Shown: positions 1 to 4,548 of the stretch, one piece after another
How the letters are laid out: every line of letters begins with the position of its first letter
Numbering within the stretch: the first letter of the stretch is position 1
Source: Bacillota bacterium
GTDB taxonomy: Bacteria > Bacillota > Sulfobacillia > RBS10-35 > JAJYVN01
Direction of reading: 5' to 3'
Length of the DNA: 5,195 nt
Assembly: GCA_021827805.1 (NCBI GenBank)
Contig: JAKAUG010000072.1
Coordinates: 1-5,195 of the forward strand
Notes under the pieces: model-generated
Told to the model about the DNA's origin: nothing
The model's input: the letters and a program-made list of their open reading frames with translations, nothing else
Databases searched by the model: none
Program-made: the position numbers and the translations under genes

Positions 1-430
1 TGTAGTTGTAGCCCTCGTTGCCCGGCCAGATGATGTAGCGGGCACCCACCTCGGCGGACATGTCGATGGCGGCGCGGTGGTGGGCCAGCGCCTCGCCGCG
101 CAGCGCCGGATCGGGGTTGGCCAACGACCCCAGGCGGAAGCGCGGGTTGGGCACCAGGCCATAGCAGATGCAGTAGATGTCGTGCTCCTGGCCCAGGGCC
201 GCCTGAATCTGTGGCAGGTTGTCCGGGGTGATCTCGCTGCCGTAGTGGAACTCGTAGCCGTGGACCAGCGGCCCCAGGCCCTCCACCGCCAGGGCCACGC
301 GCTCTGGGACGGTGACCCCGGTCATCTCGGGATGGTAGCCGCCCGGCACGAAACGGGTACCGGCCGGGCCGAAGGCCCAGATGCCGACGCTGGTGCGCCA
401 GCGCGGATTGGGCAATGCGCCAGCAGCCAT
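1..430 (-). CDS. Xylose isomerase-like TIM-barrel protein, N-terminal 143 residues (runs off the left edge)
   Basis: This is the N-terminal part of a metal-dependent sugar isomerase/epimerase of the xylose isomerase-like TIM-barrel superfamily, probably cytoplasmic and acting on a ketose or aldose; the substrate cannot be told. The start ATG at 430 has a strong ribosome binding site, AAGGAGG (443-437), six bases upstream. Visible family features are an N-terminal strand with SVGIWAF (residues 14-20), a second-strand motif HGYEFHYG (57-64), the stretch RFRLGSLANPDPALR (97-111), and a fourth-strand motif IIWPGNEGYNY (133-143). That last motif corresponds to the W-P/G-G-x-x-G-Y signature of xylose and rhamnose isomerase relatives. 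The metal ligands of the second half of the barrel lie outside the window. The gene follows the TIM-barrel gene at 543-1409 on the same strand after 112 bases, with a hairpin between them. Superfamily is secure, specificity unknown. Confidence 0.85.
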   Translation of the reverse strand, partial: MAAGALPNPRWRTSVGIWAFGPAGTRFVPGGYHPEMTGVTVPERVALAVEGLGPLVHGYEFHYGSEITPDNLPQIQAALGQEHDIYCICYGLVPNPRFRLGSLANPDPALRGEALAHHRAAIDMSAEVGARYIIWPGNEGYNY

Positions 431-498
431 GGGGATCCTCCTTACGGCGCCAGGTGTCGGGAAGGGTTGGCGGATTCGAGCGCAACCGGCGGGCCTGT

Positions 499-533
499 GC
501 CGGGGAGGGGCGACACGCCCGCCCCTCCCCGGC
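499..533 (-). terminator. G+C-rich terminator-like hairpin after the 543-1409 gene
   Basis: A perfect 14-bp inverted repeat (499-512 with 520-533) encloses a 7-base loop. It begins 9 bases past the stop codon of the minus-strand gene at 543-1409. The minus-strand RNA has no U-tract after the stem (it continues ACAGGCCC), so it is not a classical intrinsic terminator. It may terminate or attenuate transcription, or stabilise the 3' end, before the next gene at 430. The stem is directly seen; its role is inferred. Confidence 0.6.
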
Positions 534-542
534 GGGAATCCC

Positions 543-1409
543 TCAGCAGGCGTGCGTCCGGAGGTGGCTGTAAGCCTTGGTCACGCCCGCCTGCTCCAGC
601 TCCAGCGAGCCCCAGTAGCGAGCGTCCTCGAGCTCGATCGAGATCGGGCCCTGGTAGCCGTGCTGCTGCAGGCGGAAGCCCACGCGGGCCCAGTCGACCT
701 CGCCGTCGCCGGGCACGCAGTAGCGCCAGGAGCCTTCGGAGAAACCGGGGGCACGGGAGAGCACGGGGGGCAGGTGGCCGTACAGGTACTGGTTCTCGGG
801 CAAGAGCTCGGTGTCCTTGCCGTGACAGTGCCTCACGCGATCACCGAACTCATCCAGGAAACGGAGGTAGTCGATTCCCAGACGCACCAGGTGCGAGGGA
901 TCGAAGCACAGGCCCAGGGCCGGACTCGGCACCTGGGCGAACATGGCCCGCAGGACCTCGGGGGTGTAGCCCACCGACGGGTAGACGGGGCCTCCGCCGG
1001 GCCAGCCCTCCACCGCGAAGCTGACGCCGGCGGCCTCGGCCTCGGCGACCAGCGGCGGGAAGGCCTCGCTCCAAACCTGGAAACCCTCCTGGCGGTTGAG
1101 TCCGCGCTCCGGGGAGAGGACGAGGAAGATCGACTTGCCGCCGACCTTGGCCACGTCCTGGATCCGCTGGCTGAGCGCCTGGGCGCCGCGGGCGCGGCGC
1201 TCCTGGTCGCGGCTCAGCAGATCGCCCACGCCGGCCGCGTCGATGCTGCCCACGACCAGTCCGTGCCGGGCCAACACCTCCACGGACTTGGGGTCTGGTC
1301 CCGGCAGGTCGAGGGCCCCGAGCCCGACGGACGCGGCCCAGCTGGCCACGGACTCCAGACCGCTGGCGCCAAGCTTGGGCGGGATGCGCAACCCGATGCG
1401 GAAGGACAC
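543..1409 (-). CDS. Sugar phosphate isomerase/epimerase family protein (AP endonuclease 2-like TIM barrel)
   Basis: A complete 288-residue single-domain TIM barrel, the usual length for this family, which includes IolE, IolI and tagatose/allulose epimerases. These cytoplasmic metal enzymes isomerise, epimerise or dehydrate sugars and inositol derivatives; the substrate here is not recognisable. The expected metal-site pattern is present: E134 in FAVEGW, D170 with H173 in GLCFDPSHL, H196 in RHCHGKD, and E259 in SIELED. The GTG start at 1409 is chosen because AAGGGTGG (1423-1416) lies six bases upstream and the barrel's first strand (FRIGLRIP) follows at once. The frame stays open further upstream, but that part overlaps the superoxide dismutase gene out of frame. 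A hairpin and 88 bases separate it from sodA upstream, and another hairpin follows it. Family is secure; a hydroxypyruvate isomerase- or IolE-like role would be guesswork. Confidence 0.9.
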   Translation of the reverse strand: MSFRIGLRIPPKLGASGLESVASWAASVGLGALDLPGPDPKSVEVLARHGLVVGSIDAAGVGDLLSRDQERRARGAQALSQRIQDVAKVGGKSIFLVLSPERGLNRQEGFQVWSEAFPPLVAEAEAAGVSFAVEGWPGGGPVYPSVGYTPEVLRAMFAQVPSPALGLCFDPSHLVRLGIDYLRFLDEFGDRVRHCHGKDTELLPENQYLYGHLPPVLSRAPGFSEGSWRYCVPGDGEVDWARVGFRLQQHGYQGPISIELEDARYWGSLELEQAGVTKAYSHLRTHAC

Positions 1410-1450
1410 GTCCGACCACCCTTTCCTTGTGCGGAGAAGCCGGCAGAATT

Positions 1451-1477
1451 GCGGGGGAGGCATTTCGCCTCCCCCGC
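1451..1477 (-). terminator. Terminator-like hairpin after sodA
   Basis: A perfect 11-bp inverted repeat (1451-1461 with 1467-1477) with a 5-base loop lies about 20 bases past the sodA stop codon. On the minus strand the stem is followed by AATTCTGCC, a weak and interrupted T-run. It probably ends or reduces sodA transcription before the TIM-barrel gene whose start is at 1409. Confidence 0.6.
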
Positions 1478-1497
1478 CGCTTGGCCTGCCGCTGTCG

Positions 1498-2115
1498 CTA
1501 CCGTTTGGCCGCCGCGTGGCGGCGCGCAACCTCGTCCCAGTTGACGACGTTCCAGAAGGCCGCGATGTAGTCGGGGCGCTTGTTCTGATACTTGAGGTAG
1601 TACGCGTGCTCCCAGACGTCCAGCCCCAGGAGCGGCGTCTGGCCGTCCATGTACGGGCTGTCCTGGTTGGCCGTGCTGATGATCTGCAGGTCACCCTTGC
1701 CATCGACGACAAGCCAGGCCCAGCCGCTCCCGAAGCGGCTCGCGGCCGCCTTGCCGAAGGCTTCCTTGAAGTTGGCGAGCGAGCCGAAGGCGCGATTGAT
1801 GGCGGCGGCCAGTTCACCGCCGGGCTCCTGCCCCCTGGCCCGCGCGAGCACGGTCCAGAACAGGGAGTGGTTGGCATGTCCGCCCGCGTTGTTGCGCACG
1901 GTCGTGCGGATGGACTCGGGCACGGCGGCGATGTTGCGCAGGAGGTCCTCGACGCTCTTGGCCTGCAGGTCGGGATGGCCCTCCAGTGCGGCATTGGCGT
2001 TGTTCACGTAGGCCGCATGGTGCCGGTCGTGGTGGATCTCCATCGTGCGGGCGTCGATGTGCGGCTCCAGGGCGTCGAAGGCGTACGGCAGAGGCGGCAC
2101 CTCGAACTTCGGCAT
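1498..2115 (-). CDS. sodA: Superoxide dismutase, manganese type
   Basis: A complete 205-residue Fe/Mn-family superoxide dismutase, which converts superoxide to hydrogen peroxide and oxygen in the cytoplasm. The N-terminal helical-hairpin domain opens with [15 protein letters not shown] (7-21), and [15 protein letters not shown] (25-39) carries ligand H28 and the gateway tyrosine Y36. H83 in [10 protein letters not shown] (78-87) is the second ligand. The C-terminal domain supplies D166 and H170 in [12 protein letters not shown]. The metal-discriminating residues are of Mn type: glycine in the GGHANH segment, and Q151 in ANQDSP donated by the C-terminal domain rather than the FeSOD glutamine of the N-terminal domain. 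Cambialistic use of iron cannot be excluded. The ATG start has a strong AAGGAGG site (2129-2123) seven bases upstream. No signal peptide is seen. It is transcribed divergently from the murA-like gene. Confidence 0.97.
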   Translation of the reverse strand: MPKFEVPPLPYAFDALEPHIDARTMEIHHDRHHAAYVNNANAALEGHPDLQAKSVEDLLRNIAAVPESIRTTVRNNAGGHANHSLFWTVLARARGQEPGGELAAAINRAFGSLANFKEAFGKAAASRFGSGWAWLVVDGKGDLQIISTANQDSPYMDGQTPLLGLDVWEHAYYLKYQNKRPDYIAAFWNVVNWDEVARRHAAAKR

Positions 2116-2252
2116 AAGCTCTCCTCCTTCTGATTCTCGGAGTGAAGGCGACCCGGCGACAGTCCGGCGCTCGCGCGGAGCCAGGCCCCAGGACATCCTC
2201 TCCCAACGGGGGTTGCGGGCGCAAGACCGGGGCGACGATCCGCGGGGCGAGA

Positions 2253-2298
2253 CCTGCCGCGCTGGGACGACACGGCAGGGACGGCAACATGTACCGTC
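2253..2298. repeat. Two adjacent inverted repeats with an embedded 9-base direct repeat
   Basis: CCTGCCG (2253-2259) pairs with CGGCAGG (2273-2279) around a 13-base loop. Immediately after, GACGG (2280-2284) pairs with CCGTC (2294-2298) around a 9-base loop. The 9-mer CGCTGGGAC occurs in the first loop (2260-2268) and again right after the second stem (2298-2306). This could be a structured leader of either flanking gene, a pair of protein binding sites, or chance in G+C-rich DNA. Confidence 0.3.
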
Positions 2299-2480
2299 GC
2301 TGGGACCAACTCAGGGCACCTGGGAACATTGGCGCGGTGTATGCTCTGGCCGCCGTCCGCCGGCCGTAAATGTGCGACGGCATGCGAATCAGACTGTGTG
2401 ATCCGGCCGCGGCCCCCGTCCCCCCGGACGGAGATGCCGCATACCCTGCTGGCGCCATGCGCCGGGGTTGGGGAATCCGT

Positions 2481-2487
2481 GGGAGGG
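2481..2487 (+). promoter_or_regulatory. Ribosome binding site deciding the murA-like start
   Basis: GGGAGGG, followed by ATC, matches the core of the GGAGGTGATC anti-16S sequence. It lies eight bases before GTG at 2496. The in-frame ATGs at 2370 and 2457 have no comparable site, so this element selects the GTG. Confidence 0.7.
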
Positions 2488-2495
2488 ATCAGGGC

Positions 2496-3785
2496 GTGCG
2501 TGCCTGGAAGATCCGCGGGCAGAGGCCGCTTGAGGGTGAGGTTCGCGTGGGCGGGAGCAAGTACTCCGCCCTGGCGGCGATCCCAGCCCTGGCCCTGGCC
2601 GCCGAACCCAGTGTTCTGCGCAACGTGCCGGACATCGTGGACGTGTCCGCCTATCTGGACATGCTGGTCCGGAGCGGCGTCCGCGTGGAGCGCAGCGGCC
2701 CCGACGTCACATTGGACCCGCGCGGGATGCGACGCCAACCGTTGCCGGATGGCTGGAGCGCGTCCCTGCGTGCCTCCACGTACATGCTTGCCGTGCATCT
2801 GGTGCTCTGGGGCGAGGCCGAGGTCGGCCTGCCGGGCGGGGACAAGATCGGCACCCGGCCTGTGGACTACCATGTCAAGGCCCTGCGCGCCATGGGCGCG
2901 GACGCCGGGCCCTCGGCTGACGGGCAATCCATCTGCGCCCAGGCGCGGCGGCTGCACGGGGCGCACGTCTATTTCGATCAGCCCAGCGTCGGGGCCACGG
3001 TGCAGGCGCTGCTCACCGCAGTGCGAGCCGAAGGTGAGACGCGGCTCGAGAACGCGTATGTGGGACCCTTCATCGTGGATCTGGCGAACATGCTGCGGGC
3101 GATGGGGGCCGAGATCCACGGCGCCGGTACCTCCCGCATCCGCGTTGTGGGGGTGCCCACGCTGCACGGGGTGGACCACAGCCTGATCGGCGATCAGGCC
3201 GAGGCCTTCACGATGCTGGCCGCCGCCGCCGCCACGGGTGGACGGGTGCGCGTCCTCGGCATCGAGGCCGAGGACCTCGGGTCGGGGCTCGCCAAACTGG
3301 GCGAGGCGGGCGCCACCCACCGCGGCGGCCCGGGCTGGGTGGAACTGCAGGGTCCCGCGCGCCTCAAGGCCGTGGACGTTCAGACCGGTCCGCTACCCTC
3401 GTTCTACACCGACTACCACCCGCCCCTGGCGGCCGCCCTGGCGGGCGCCGAAGGCGTGAGCCGCATCGTGGAGACGCAGTGGCGCGAGCGCTTCTCCTAC
3501 GCCGGTGGGCTGCGGGCCATGGGGGCCGACGTGCGCGTGGAGGATTCCACCGTCCTCATCCGCGGCGGCAGGCTGCACGGCGCGCTGGTGACCGCCGAAG
3601 AGAGCCGCGCGGCCGCGGCCTACGCCATTGCCGGCCTGGAAGCCAGCGGCGAGTCGCTGGTGCTCGGCACGCACCACGTCGACCGGGTGTGCGAACACTT
3701 CGCGGCCAAGCTGCGGGGACTGGGCGCGGACCTCCAGGAGGCCGAGGTGGGCGCGACCCAGGCCCCGACCCAAAGCGCGCGCTGA
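2496..3785 (+). CDS. murA: MurA-family UDP-N-acetylglucosamine enolpyruvyl transferase with Asp in place of the loop Cys
   Basis: 429 residues, normal for MurA, the cytoplasmic enzyme that moves enolpyruvate from PEP to UDP-GlcNAc in the first committed step of peptidoglycan synthesis. The two-domain inside-out barrel is complete. Against E. coli MurA, K22, R92 (E. coli R91), R121 (R120), SVGAT (164-168), D306 (D305), R332 (R331), R371 and R397 are all kept. The catalytic loop reads LPGGDKIGTRPVD (112-124), so the usual cysteine 115 is D116. Chlamydial and mycobacterial MurA carry the same change and are fosfomycin-insensitive. Further deviations are Y23 for the conserved Asn after the lysine, F192 where PEIVD normally has Glu, and QAEAF in place of RIEAG. 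This looks like a divergent paralogue, so the symbol is a family call. The GTG start is set by GGGAGGG eight bases upstream; in-frame ATGs at 2370 and 2457 would add non-homologous tails. Confidence 0.88.
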   Translation: MRAWKIRGQRPLEGEVRVGGSKYSALAAIPALALAAEPSVLRNVPDIVDVSAYLDMLVRSGVRVERSGPDVTLDPRGMRRQPLPDGWSASLRASTYMLAVHLVLWGEAEVGLPGGDKIGTRPVDYHVKALRAMGADAGPSADGQSICAQARRLHGAHVYFDQPSVGATVQALLTAVRAEGETRLENAYVGPFIVDLANMLRAMGAEIHGAGTSRIRVVGVPTLHGVDHSLIGDQAEAFTMLAAAAATGGRVRVLGIEAEDLGSGLAKLGEAGATHRGGPGWVELQGPARLKAVDVQTGPLPSFYTDYHPPLAAALAGAEGVSRIVETQWRERFSYAGGLRAMGADVRVEDSTVLIRGGRLHGALVTAEESRAAAAYAIAGLEASGESLVLGTHHVDRVCEHFAAKLRGLGADLQEAEVGATQAPTQSAR

Positions 3786-3803
3786 TCCCGCAGAGCCCGG
3801 CTG

Positions 3804-3838
3804 GGGCCGAACAGCCACCCAGCGGGCACGTTCGGCCC
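3804..3838. terminator. Bidirectional hairpin between convergent genes
   Basis: A perfect 9-bp stem (3804-3812 with 3830-3838), extendable by two G-T wobble pairs, encloses a 17-base loop that can form a 3-bp inner stem. It sits 18 bases past the murA stop and 16 bases past the stop of the small minus-strand gene at 3855-4052, so it can serve both. No T-run flanks it on either side. Confidence 0.55.
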
Positions 3839-3854
3839 TGAAGGCCCGATCCCG

Positions 3855-4052
3855 TCACAGCCCGCGGCGCGCGTGGCGGCCCAGGCGCGGCGGCTGCTCC
3901 TGGACCTGCTGTGCGGCGGCGGGCCCGCTGTCCGCTGCGCCGCTCGGCACCGGGCGCGCCGGTGCCAATCTGGTGGTGAACTCGGACGCGAACTCGACCC
4001 GACCGAGACCGCTGCGGTTGTCTCCGAAGCGCACGCGGCGGCTGTATCCCAT
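3855..4052 (-). CDS. Small protein with a GPR-type cleavage motif; candidate gamma-like small acid-soluble spore protein
   Basis: A 65-codon gene that I propose from the sequence. The ATG at 4052 has a G-run (4064-4059) six bases upstream in the context GGGGGGATC. Codon third positions are almost all G or C, like the neighbours. The N-terminal third is basic and Arg/Gly-rich. Residues 19-25 read VEFASEF, nearly identical to the site where germination protease cuts gamma-type SASPs (TEFASE) and alpha/beta SASPs (E-I/F-A-S-E-F). Residues 45-53, AAAQQVQEQ, resemble the NAQQVRKQN stretch that follows that site in gamma-type proteins. The rest is Ala/Pro/Arg-rich with no Cys, Trp or Lys. Known gamma SASPs are amino-acid stores of the forespore core. 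The gene diverges from the alpha/beta SASP at 4153 and ends at a shared hairpin with murA. If it is not an SASP, it is an unrecognised small basic protein, or not coding at all. Confidence 0.5.
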   Translation of the reverse strand: MGYSRRVRFGDNRSGLGRVEFASEFTTRLAPARPVPSGAADSGPAAAQQVQEQPPRLGRHARRGL

Positions 4053-4066
4053 GTCGATCCCCCCGT

Positions 4067-4086
4067 CGGCGGCAGCACTGCCGCCG
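4067..4086. repeat. 8-bp stem with 4-base loop between the divergent spore-protein genes
   Basis: CGGCGGCA (4067-4074) pairs perfectly with TGCCGCCG (4079-4086) around the loop GCAC. If the minus-strand promoter proposed at 4091-4120 is real, this hairpin forms the very 5' end of that transcript, just before its ribosome binding site. It could then stabilise the mRNA or modulate its translation. On DNA it could be a dimeric operator. Confidence 0.4.
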
Positions 4087-4090
4087 TGGC

Positions 4091-4120
4091 TAGTATTTCC
4101 CGGACGAGGCCGAGCCCTGC
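4091..4120 (-). promoter_or_regulatory. Candidate sigma-G-like promoter for the small minus-strand gene
   Basis: On the minus strand, GCAGG (4120-4116) matches four of five positions of the sigma-G -35 consensus GHATR. An 18-base spacer follows, then AATACTA (4097-4091), which matches six of seven positions of the -10 consensus CATWHTA. The predicted start near 4084 gives a leader of about 32 bases. The spacing is exactly that expected, but these are short motifs scored by eye against the Bacillus consensus. Confidence 0.4.
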
Positions 4121-4132
4121 GTGCGCACACTA
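4103..4132 (+). promoter_or_regulatory. Weak candidate sigma-G-like promoter for the alpha/beta SASP gene
   Basis: CACACTA at 4126-4132 matches six of seven positions of the sigma-G -10 consensus. GACGA at 4103-4107, 18 bases upstream, matches only three of five -35 positions. The start would fall near 4139, inside the Shine-Dalgarno stretch, leaving an unusually short leader before the GTG at 4153. The element interlocks with the minus-strand candidate. Confidence 0.25.
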
Positions 4133-4136
4133 CCCT

Positions 4137-4144
4137 GGGGGTGA
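4137..4144 (+). promoter_or_regulatory. Ribosome binding site deciding the SASP start
   Basis: GGGGGTGA matches seven of eight positions of GGAGGTGA and lies eight bases before the GTG at 4153. It argues against the in-frame ATG at 4051 and against the GTG at 4141, which overlaps it. Confidence 0.65.
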
Positions 4145-4152
4145 CGAACGCG

Positions 4153-4458
4153 GTGGCCAAGCGCAACCTGGAATCGCTCAAGTTCGAGGTGGCCAACGAG
4201 ATCGGCTACTTCCCGGACCGCATGGGCCGGCCCACCCCGGGCAGTGGCCCGGAGTTCGCCGCGGCGCTGGACGAGTACAAGTACGAGGTGGCGCGTGAAC
4301 TGGGCATCCCGCTGTCTTCCGGATACAACGGAGACCTGACCTCCCGCGAGGCGGGTCGCATCGGCGGGCGCATCGGTGGTCGGCTTGGGGGGCAGATGGT
4401 GCGGCGCATGATCGCGCTCGCCGAGGAGCATCTGTCCCGCGGCGGAGATCCGCGCTAG
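4153..4458 (+). CDS. Alpha/beta-type small acid-soluble spore protein with duplicated GPR-site helix
   Basis: A 101-residue SASP. These proteins coat spore DNA in the forespore, push it toward an A-like form that resists UV and heat, and are degraded by germination protease on outgrowth. The diagnostic second half is present: YKYEVARELGIPL (42-54) with the GPR site, GYNGDLTSREAG (57-68), and QMVRRMIALAEEHL (81-94), the DNA-binding helix. Two features are unusual. Residues 9-18, LKFEVANEIG, form a second GPR-site helix upstream, linked by a Pro/Gly-rich segment (21-35). Residues 69-80 are three tandem R-I/L-G-G units where typical members have one G-G, which makes the protein longer than the usual 60-75 residues. 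The GTG start is chosen from the GGGGGTGA eight bases upstream; the ATG at 4051 would add 34 residues without SASP character. It diverges from the proposed gamma-like gene and should be forespore-specific. Confidence 0.88.
   Translation: MAKRNLESLKFEVANEIGYFPDRMGRPTPGSGPEFAAALDEYKYEVARELGIPLSSGYNGDLTSREAGRIGGRIGGRLGGQMVRRMIALAEEHLSRGGDPR
4357..4392 (+). repeat. Three tandem imperfect 12-base units inside the SASP gene
   Basis: Units at 4357, 4369 and 4381 each encode Arg-Ile/Leu-Gly-Gly. The first two differ at only two third-codon positions, and the third has diverged further. The pattern fits in-frame expansion of the conserved G-G turn before the second DNA-binding helix. Confidence 0.7.
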
Positions 4459-4497
4459 GCAGGACCGGGGTGCCGCGGGTGGAAACCCGAGGGCGCG

Positions 4498-4528
4498 GGG
4501 ACGCGGTGCGCCGCAAGCACCGCGTCCC
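4498..4528 (+). terminator. Terminator-like hairpin after the SASP gene
   Basis: A perfect 12-bp stem (4498-4509 with 4517-4528) with a 7-base loop lies 39 bases past the SASP stop and only 5 bases before the ribosome binding site of the next gene. ATCTTGAGG follows the stem, so there is no U-tract. It may separate the highly expressed spore gene from the downstream phosphatase, or allow partial read-through. Confidence 0.55.
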
Positions 4529-4533
4529 ATCTT

Positions 4534-4541
4534 GAGGAGGG
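4534..4541 (+). promoter_or_regulatory. Ribosome binding site pointing to a CTG start
   Basis: GAGGAGGG, followed by ATC, lies seven bases before the CTG at 4549. No ATG, GTG or TTG occurs in the phosphatase frame between the SASP stop (4456-4458) and this point. The nearby ATG at 4557 is out of frame. Confidence 0.65.
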
Positions 4542-4548
4542 ATCTCTC

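Larger units (their letters stand above)
2116..2495. other. Divergent intergenic region between sodA and the murA-like gene
   Basis: This 380-base stretch must hold the promoters for both flanking genes, but I find no hexamer pair on either strand good enough to call. Open frames cross it on both strands, but none has a ribosome binding site or recognisable protein; the in-frame extension of the murA-like frame back to 2370 is discussed with that gene. Visible structure is a 12-base dyad TTGCGGGCGCAA at 2213-2224, two adjacent hairpins at 2253-2298, and a 6-bp stem with a CCCC loop at 2416-2431. No tRNA or known riboswitch is recognised. Confidence 0.6.

Noticed and set aside
77..1544. Long plus-strand open frames opposite the two TIM-barrel genes
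   Set aside because: They are shadows of minus-strand genes that have metal-site motifs and good ribosome binding sites.
1096..2133. A 345-codon plus-strand open frame opposite sodA
   Set aside because: sodA on the other strand has all its ligands and a strong ribosome binding site; the opposite frame reads as random protein.
2301..2307. TGGGACC, resembling the TGGNACC core of a T-box riboswitch
   Set aside because: The flanking T-box sequence, specifier stem and terminator are absent, and no tRNA synthetase or amino acid gene follows. It is a short chance match.
2370..2495. Upstream ATG starts (2370, 2457) for the murA-like gene
   Set aside because: The extra residues have no MurA homology and neither ATG has a ribosome binding site, whereas GTG 2496 has both a site and the family-typical N-terminus.
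2004..3320. A 438-codon open frame on the minus strand opposite the murA-like gene
   Set aside because: It overlaps a clear MurA-family gene and part of sodA and has no recognisable domains. Its composition is what antisense to a G+C-rich gene gives.
4051..4152. ATG at 4051 as the SASP start
   Set aside because: It would add 34 Pro/Ala-rich residues unlike any SASP, has no clear ribosome binding site, and would overlap the start of the minus-strand gene and its promoter.
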